Below are positions 15,032 to 20,058 of a stretch of 20,058 nt of DNA, one piece after another. The DNA lies in IMG/VR virus record IMGVR_UViG_3300028835_000225, positions 1 to 20,058 of that record; one strand, 5' to 3'. This DNA comes from a virus. The notes under the pieces are model-generated. The model worked only from the letters and a program-made list of their open reading frames with translations, did not search any database and had not been told where the DNA came from. Each line of letters begins with the position of its first letter. Position 1 is the stretch's first letter. Both the position numbers and the translations under genes were made by a program.

Positions 15032-15897
15032 TAGAGAATCTAATGGAGAAGTACTACGGTGACAAGTTGTACGATTACAACTTACCTAGAGCAGAAGCAG
15101 AACTACAAACGATAATTGATTTTGAAGAAAAAAAAGGAGAACTCTTTGTATCTATTAGTTGTCCTATCTGTTACGAGAAACCTGTTTTCTCTGTACATAA
15201 AAGTAGAGCAGGATGTGTAGGTCAGTGTTTATGCTGCGGTACTATATATAATTACATACGTCTTAGTGACTTAGTAACTTCTGCATGGTACGAGAACTTT
15301 CTACCAGGGTTTCTTATTAACCTTAAGATACGTAAGGATGATTGGGTTAGACGACCACTGTTGAACAACTATGATTTAGATGTAATAGAGTCCTACACTG
15401 ACGTAGGAAACTTACTAGACATAGGAGCATGTGGTGGAGACTTACTGGTGTACGCAAGAGAACGTGGATGGGTAGTAGCAGGACAAGACCTAAGCAAGCC
15501 GTGTATGTATGTGTTAAAAGAGTTAGACATACCAGCAGTACTTGGGCATGTACACAGCACTATGTACCAAGAAGCTTCTTTCAGTGTAATCTCTATGAGA
15601 CACACATTAGAACACTTCATGTATCCACAGACTGAACTAAGAGTGTTGCGTCATGTACTTGCGGAAGATGGTTTGTTGTACATAGTTGTACCGAGGTGGC
15701 AAGAATACTTTGTTGAAAAGAACTATGATCTTCCACAACACCTAACACATTATACATTGGAATCCTTAGACATGATAATGAACTTCACAGGATTCGAGGT
15801 TCTGTTGCTGGAAAACGCTGAGTGTTCAAGAACATTAATAGATGATGAATTCAAAGGAATTTATAATAACATAAGATGTGTAGCAAGAAAAAAATAA
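15028..15897 (+). CDS. Zinc-ribbon class I SAM-dependent methyltransferase
   Basis: A 289-residue protein. An N-terminal zinc ribbon, CPIC (C45, C48) and CLCC (C67, C70), precedes the Rossmann methyltransferase: LLDIGACGGDLL (129-140) is motif I for SAM binding, QDLS the acidic end of strand 2, SVISMRHTLEHFMYP (186-200) the post-II/IV region, and LRHVLAEDGLLYIVVP (207-222) the next strand. Zinc ribbon plus this methyltransferase type is known from deoxysugar C-methyltransferases, so sugar methylation is a reasonable idea, while protein or other targets remain open. Its ATG overlaps the preceding TGA (ATGA), so the two are translated in tandem. Confidence 0.8.
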   Translation: MIENLMEKYYGDKLYDYNLPRAEAELQTIIDFEEKKGELFVSISCPICYEKPVFSVHKSRAGCVGQCLCCGTIYNYIRLSDLVTSAWYENFLPGFLINLKIRKDDWVRRPLLNNYDLDVIESYTDVGNLLDIGACGGDLLVYARERGWVVAGQDLSKPCMYVLKELDIPAVLGHVHSTMYQEASFSVISMRHTLEHFMYPQTELRVLRHVLAEDGLLYIVVPRWQEYFVEKNYDLPQHLTHYTLESLDMIMNFTGFEVLLLENAECSRTLIDDEFKGIYNNIRCVARKK

Positions 15898-15915
15898 ATA
15901 AAGTAGGTGAGTTAG

Positions 15916-17196
15916 GTGGGTTCAACACATTTAAGATCAGACTTTCGTGAGCATGGCGAAATTACGGCTAGTATCACTAACATACAAACAGCATCATTGT
16001 CAGTACAGACTATCCAACTTGACATTGACTATCCTCAAGATTCTGCTATAGAAGGACAAGTACGATGGAATAGTGTTGACGGTACTATGGAGTACGGACT
16101 TGCTGGTGGTAATGTTGTTTTACAGGTTGGGCAGGAATCTGTCATAAGAGTAGTAAACAAAATAGCTACAAATATAGCTGATGGTGATGTCGTGTATCTT
16201 TCTGGTGCACAGGGTGGAAGACCTACAGTAGCTCTAACACAGAATGACGTACATGACCCCTCTCATGTTATAGGTATGGCAACTGAAGACATAGATATAA
16301 ATGCTAATGGTTATGTAACTGTTCATGGTCTTGTCCGTGATCTTGATACATCTGCTTGGACAGCAGGTGACTCATTATACATAGCGGCAACTCCTGGCGG
16401 TTATAGGAATTCAATGCCTGAAGCAGATAGGTATGTTTGCCATGTAGGACACATTATAACTTCTAATGCTGATAGTGGTATAATATTCATTAGTCCTAAT
16501 GTACATCCACAACTTGAACATATGTCGTTAGTTGCTAGTACACCAGCTTCGATTTCTGGACAGGTATTATCGTGGAACACAGGTGGGTACTATGAACTAG
16601 CTACTAGGTTATATGTAGGTAATGCTGCTAGTAATGTTACAATAAGTCAGAGATCAGGTATACGTTTCACAGGAATTGACATTTGGGATAGTATAGATAT
16701 TAATGCTGCCGCTGTGCAGATTAACCCAGGAACTTCTAAACCAGATACAGTTGATATAGGCATAGGTAAAATACAGACATTGGGATTTGACAATACTTCA
16801 TCTGAATGGGTATCAGCAGAGGTAACTCTGCCTCACAGTTGGAAAGAAGGTACAGATATACATAACCATATTTCATGGATGGGTTCCGACGATTCAGCGG
16901 GTGGAGTACGTTGGGTACTTGAGTATGCATGGGTGAACAGGGAAGATCAGCTTACTAGTGTAGCTACACTAGGAGTAACGGGTACTGCCGCCTCAGACCT
17001 ACAAATTATAGACAATGAATTTGCAGATATATCAGGTTCAGGCAAAACAATAGGTAGTCATTTTGTTCTATCTTTAACACGTAACGTTACACATAGTGAG
17101 GATACATATGGAGCCGATGCATTACTTCTAGATTTAGATTTCCATTATCTAAAAGATGGTATTGGTTCAGATCAAGAGGATGCTAAAAACGCATAA
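15916..17196 (+). CDS. Fibre-like virion protein with MGSTH module
   Basis: A 426-residue, beta-rich protein. Residues 1-19 (MGSTHLRSDFREHGEITAS) repeat the N-terminal module of the small protein at 9683. A middle domain with GDVVYLSG, HVIGMATEDIDI and AGDSLYIAATPGG resembles repeated beta units of phage fibres. The C-terminal domain, about 285-426, holds VTLPHSWKEGTDIHNHISWM and GGVRWVLEYAWVN, a pattern I recall at the ends of phage surface proteins. It may be a head or neck fibre that binds host or glycan. The start is GTG 15916, with AAGTAGGTGAG upstream. It sits among neck genes, before the stopper. Confidence 0.72.
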   Translation: MGSTHLRSDFREHGEITASITNIQTASLSVQTIQLDIDYPQDSAIEGQVRWNSVDGTMEYGLAGGNVVLQVGQESVIRVVNKIATNIADGDVVYLSGAQGGRPTVALTQNDVHDPSHVIGMATEDIDINANGYVTVHGLVRDLDTSAWTAGDSLYIAATPGGYRNSMPEADRYVCHVGHIITSNADSGIIFISPNVHPQLEHMSLVASTPASISGQVLSWNTGGYYELATRLYVGNAASNVTISQRSGIRFTGIDIWDSIDINAAAVQINPGTSKPDTVDIGIGKIQTLGFDNTSSEWVSAEVTLPHSWKEGTDIHNHISWMGSDDSAGGVRWVLEYAWVNREDQLTSVATLGVTGTAASDLQIIDNEFADISGSGKTIGSHFVLSLTRNVTHSEDTYGADALLLDLDFHYLKDGIGSDQEDAKNA

Positions 17197-17208
17197 GGAG
17201 TGAGTTGA

Positions 17209-17532
17209 ATGGTAGGTACAGGCGAGATATTCTTTCATCAAACAATATCAGCAATACAAAGAAACACCAGAGACAAGTGGGGAGACTTAACCCCTGGTGC
17301 GTTGTATACTAATGTAGACACTAGGTTTGTCTTTGATACATCTCGTACACGAGGCGTAGCAGAGGACGAACGAGTTGATGCACTAGCGTACATAGGTCCG
17401 CAGTATGCTGTACAGCCTGACGACATCGTCACGTACCTGAGTGTGAACTACATGGTAGTTAAAGTATTCCATGAGTACGATCTATTCGGCAATGTAGATC
17501 ATTTAAAGTTGACACTGAGGCAGAGAACATAA
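17209..17532 (+). CDS. Head closure (stopper) protein, putative
   Basis: A 107-residue protein directly before the tail-completion and tail-terminator genes, where the stopper normally lies. It is mostly beta: ISAIQRNTRDKWGD near the start, an acidic/basic middle (RTRGVAEDERVDALAYIG), and VQPDDIVTYLSVNYMVVKV leading to a final strand HLKLTLRQRT. This fits the small beta-barrel head-closure proteins that plug the portal channel and receive the tail. Similarity is by order, size and strand pattern, not a diagnostic motif. AAGGAG precedes ATG 17209, and the gene overlaps the next by one base. Confidence 0.65.
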   Translation: MVGTGEIFFHQTISAIQRNTRDKWGDLTPGALYTNVDTRFVFDTSRTRGVAEDERVDALAYIGPQYAVQPDDIVTYLSVNYMVVKVFHEYDLFGNVDHLKLTLRQRT

Positions 17533-18179
17533 TGGCTGGCGAAGGCTTGAATGCAAAGTATGCGTACAACAGGTCTCGTAAAGTAGCACAACAGATTATG
17601 AACAAAGATATTAATGAATACGTTAAGAGTATAGTTGGGATAAAAAGCAGACGGAGTTTTTACTTCCTAGCTACAAAGTATATCTCAAGACGATTGATAC
17701 AGATTGCCGCTGTGATACTTGAAGATGCTGCTAAGAGATGCCCGTATGAATCGGGCGAGCTTCGGGAAAGTGGAGAAGTTAGACTGACAGCAGGTGCAGT
17801 AACAGGCATGGATACTTACGTAAAGGTTGAAGAAGGTACTGGCAACACAGAAACCCCACAGGTTGTTATCTTAAAGGATTATATATCAAAGGGTGCCGCT
17901 ATCATGGAGATGTCAATAATCTTTGACAAGCAAATTAAAGGTAGAGACTTAGCACTGTGGGCGCACGAGGAACTACTTAGGTATGTCAGGAGACCAAAGA
18001 CAGATACGAATGTAGGACAATGGCATGCCACTCATTTTGGAACTGGACCTAAGTACTTGGAGAACGCTTTCAAGCTACACAAGTCAAGTATCCCAAGTGA
18101 GCTAAGAAGAGGATTAGTAGAAGCAATAAGAGCATACAATAAAAGACACGGTACACGTGCAAGAAGGAGGGCAATCTAA
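17532..18179 (+). CDS. Tail completion protein (HK97 gp10-like), putative
   Basis: A 215-residue, basic protein. It has helical N-terminal segments (about 30-75), then RCPYESGELRESG (residues about 75-87), which matches the P..tG.LR.S motif of HK97 gp10-like proteins. TGMDTYVKVEEGT fits the strands that follow, and GTGPKYLENAFK near 170 fits their final helix (family pattern: p.fL..A). These proteins act between stopper and tail tube. Overlaps of one base on both sides (TAATG) indicate coupled translation with its neighbours. The C-terminal tail is strongly basic. Confidence 0.75.
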   Translation: MAGEGLNAKYAYNRSRKVAQQIMNKDINEYVKSIVGIKSRRSFYFLATKYISRRLIQIAAVILEDAAKRCPYESGELRESGEVRLTAGAVTGMDTYVKVEEGTGNTETPQVVILKDYISKGAAIMEMSIIFDKQIKGRDLALWAHEELLRYVRRPKTDTNVGQWHATHFGTGPKYLENAFKLHKSSIPSELRRGLVEAIRAYNKRHGTRARRRAI

Positions 18180-18607
18180 TGCCGAGTTTGATAGAAGATT
18201 TAGGTACACATTTTTTAGGGTTAGCTAGTACTAATGCAGTTCTCACTAACTTTGGGGCAACTCAGTTCGTAGAGAACAGTAATCTATTTTATATAATGGA
18301 ACCAGCCACCCCTAACAACAGTGTGACGCTTATTCCTTACGGTGGAGGAAAGCCTGACACAGCACATAGGAATGCTCAGTATCCGTCAATGCAAGTTAGA
18401 GTGAAGGCAAGCGGTGTAGCAAAGGGATACAAAGTTACTCAGGCTATCATTAATGAATTACATCAGAACAATGAGTTGGGTTCAAACATCCCGATGAAGT
18501 GTTTTGCTATACAGTCTTCACCAATGTTTTTGAAATGGGATGAAGAAGATTATCCAGTATATGTATGTAACTTTGACTTCATGCATATCAAGTATACAGT
18601 TAGCTAA
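18179..18607 (+). CDS. Tail terminator protein, putative
   Basis: A 142-residue protein in the usual tail-terminator position, before the tail tube gene. It contains NSVTLIPYGGGKPDTAHRNAQYPSMQVRVKA, split here as PYGGGKPD then YPSMQVRV. This resembles the group annotated as bacteriophage minor capsid/tail terminator proteins, where a short Gly/Pro loop precedes a YP..Q..vR strand. A helix follows (VTQAIINELHQN), then a last strand pair. The terminator caps the tail tube and joins it to the head. GGAGG is found inside the preceding gene, and translation is coupled (TAATG). Confidence 0.72.
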   Translation: MPSLIEDLGTHFLGLASTNAVLTNFGATQFVENSNLFYIMEPATPNNSVTLIPYGGGKPDTAHRNAQYPSMQVRVKASGVAKGYKVTQAIINELHQNNELGSNIPMKCFAIQSSPMFLKWDEEDYPVYVCNFDFMHIKYTVS

Positions 18608-18618
18608 AGGAGAGAACA

Positions 18619-19707
18619 ATGGGTAGGAGACAAGCTCTTTGCACAAAGAAAAATGGCGAACCGATTAGGATACTACACATCGGTCACCACTTCTGCATTC
18701 GGAATGTTAAGCAATGCAGAGCGTTAAAGAAGAAAGGTTATCAAGTAGACGCATTAACGAATAGGGTTTCTTATGGTACAGAATCGTATGATCGTATTCT
18801 GTTCTACCATACCAGAGACCAGTACCGAGCAATATTAGAGGATGTTAAAGATTGGTATGACATCATTCAGGTAGCGAATGAACCTGATTGGATGTTAGTA
18901 GTTGCGCACAATGTTGGTTGCAAGAACCTTGTGCATGATTGCCATGACTTAGATTCTGTTAGACTAAATGCGGCAAACTTGGACGAGATCAGAGTGTTCC
19001 AACGAGCAGACGCAGCAATCTTCGTATCGAAACCGATAGAGAAGTTTGCTAGAGAGTTATATCAATTTGATATGCCTACTGCTGTGTTGTATCATTTCTG
19101 CAATGACGACATCGTAGAGTACCCTCCAGAAGACGAGTCAGGTAGGTCGGGTATTGTATACGAGGGTGGAGCAAATCCCCCTTGGCAAGATCAGCAAACT
19201 CCTTTCAAGTATCGGAGTTTATACAGTCACTTTAAGAAACTAGTTGAGATGGGTAACGAAGTCCACATGTTTATTGGCAACATAGATGGATACGAAGCTT
19301 ATCAAGACATAGGTGCTTTTGTAAGACCGCCAACTCACTACGATACATTAATGAAACAAATGTTAGGCTTTAAATGGGGTGCCCTCATCTTCAACAATGA
19401 GGACTTAGATCAGCCACAAACTAATCTAACAACCATGAATAAAGCCTATGAGTATATTATGTGTGGGCTACCTATCATAGCGATGGGTGCACCGGAACAA
19501 GTGAGAGTACTAGAGAAGTATGGGGTAGTGCTCGACCACAAGAAGACGGAAGACATAGGAAACGTAGAGCAGAAATACGGTCATCTCTATCCAGAGCTTA
19601 AAGCGAACGTAGACAAGGCTCGTAAGACGTTATCTATGGAACGCCATATACACATAATCGAGAATCTTTACAATGAGGTTCTTAAGAAGAACACACGCAA
19701 AAAATAA
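18619..19707 (+). CDS. GT4-like glycosyltransferase
   Basis: A 362-residue GT-B protein. IRILHIGHHFCIRNVKQCRAL (16-36) resembles the first strand and loop, VHDCHDL (about 112-118) the region near the acceptor, ADAAIFVSKPIEKF the domain hinge, and NKAYEYIMCGLPIIAMGAPE (274-293) the E.x7.E-type segment with GLPII. The C-terminus is a basic helix (VLKKNTRKK). It transfers a sugar to an unknown acceptor. AAAGGAG precedes ATG 18619. It lies between tail terminator and tail tube genes, apart from the other three transferases by about 5 kb. Confidence 0.82.
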   Translation: MGRRQALCTKKNGEPIRILHIGHHFCIRNVKQCRALKKKGYQVDALTNRVSYGTESYDRILFYHTRDQYRAILEDVKDWYDIIQVANEPDWMLVVAHNVGCKNLVHDCHDLDSVRLNAANLDEIRVFQRADAAIFVSKPIEKFARELYQFDMPTAVLYHFCNDDIVEYPPEDESGRSGIVYEGGANPPWQDQQTPFKYRSLYSHFKKLVEMGNEVHMFIGNIDGYEAYQDIGAFVRPPTHYDTLMKQMLGFKWGALIFNNEDLDQPQTNLTTMNKAYEYIMCGLPIIAMGAPEQVRVLEKYGVVLDHKKTEDIGNVEQKYGHLYPELKANVDKARKTLSMERHIHIIENLYNEVLKKNTRKK

Positions 19708-19742
19708 GTAAGGCCAAACTAATAACAGAGAGGTGAAATTAG

Positions 19743-20058
19743 ATGGCATATTCAGGAGTTATTAAGAGTGACAACTATAGTGTGGGTATGGCTTACATTT
19801 ATATCCATAATACTACTGGTACTACTGGCTTGGCTTCGATTGATGCGCAGATAGCTTCGGCTGCTTACCACACACATTTCTGTGTTGGTAATACGACTAG
19901 CGTTGAGATCACTCCAGATGTAACTTATCTGGACCACTTCATTAGTATTAATGGTGAGCGTAGGCGTGATAAAACTGTTAGTACTCAGCACGCTATCGCT
20001 GTAAACTTCACTCTAGACGAAATAAACGCTACTAACATCATGCGCTTTATGTATGGTG
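19743..20058 (+). CDS. Tail tube (major tail) protein, 5' part
   Basis: An open frame starts at ATG 19743 after AGAGGTGA and runs off the right edge with 105 complete codons. It begins MAYSGVIKSDNYSVGMAYI. Later VTYLDHFISINGERRRDKT and FTLDEINATNIMRFMYG form the tail tube pattern: an acidic site, GERRRD, then a LDEI..N helix, commonly found in major tail proteins of long-tailed phages. The position after the tail terminator supports the call. The missing C-terminal part means length and any added Ig-like domain cannot be judged, and sheath genes (myovirus) cannot be ruled out. Confidence 0.75.
   Translation, partial: MAYSGVIKSDNYSVGMAYIYIHNTTGTTGLASIDAQIASAAYHTHFCVGNTTSVEITPDVTYLDHFISINGERRRDKTVSTQHAIAVNFTLDEINATNIMRFMYG

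Noticed and set aside
1-20058. tRNA genes, CRISPR arrays, insertion sequences, integrase or attachment sites
   Set aside because: I looked for cloverleaf-like arms, regular repeats, transposase motifs and flanking repeats and saw none that convinced me. A tRNAscan or repeat search was not possible.

Overview
This window is the packaging, head and neck-to-tail-tube region of a tailed bacteriophage (Caudoviricetes), or of a prophage copy. Every convincing gene is on the + strand and the genes are tightly packed. The order terminase small/large, portal, scaffold, major capsid, head-tail adaptor, stopper, tail completion, tail terminator, tail tube is the usual late-gene order of long-tailed phages. 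The sequence looks AT-rich, and many starts have strong AGGAGG/GGAGGTGA ribosome-binding sites. This suggests a Gram-positive-type (Bacillota-like) host, but the host cannot be fixed from this sequence. No integrase, tRNA, CRISPR array or insertion sequence was seen.

Layout. (1) 1-1745: the end of an upstream gene, a radical-SAM enzyme, a small Cys-rich protein and a small helix-turn-helix-like protein, closed by a strong terminator. (2) 1818-8772: TerS, TerL, a 48-residue Cys protein, portal, scaffold, two tandem paralogous virion-type proteins and the major capsid protein, closed by a second terminator. (3) 8839-10158: two unassigned proteins and a small fibre/decoration-like protein, with a structured 139-base gap and a third terminator. 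(4) 10182-13756: a C2H2 zinc-finger protein, an unassigned small protein and three GT-B-type glycosyltransferase-like genes. (5) 13770-20058: head-tail adaptor, a PIG-L-like protein that lacks its metal ligands, a zinc-ribbon methyltransferase, a fibre-like protein, stopper, tail-completion protein, tail terminator, a fourth glycosyltransferase and the start of the tail tube gene.

How the genes work together. TerS and TerL package DNA through the portal into a shell of capsid protein assembled on the scaffold. No maturation protease is seen between portal and capsid. The adaptor, stopper, completion and terminator proteins join head to tail. The unusual feature is a sugar-related gene set (three glycosyltransferases, a PIG-L-like protein, a methyltransferase of the zinc-ribbon type seen in sugar methylation, and a fourth glycosyltransferase) placed among the neck genes and probably transcribed with them. 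The inference is that this set decorates virion proteins, or possibly host glycans or phage DNA, late in infection. The two fibre-like proteins that share an N-terminal MGSTH module are plausible acceptors, but nothing in the sequence proves the target.
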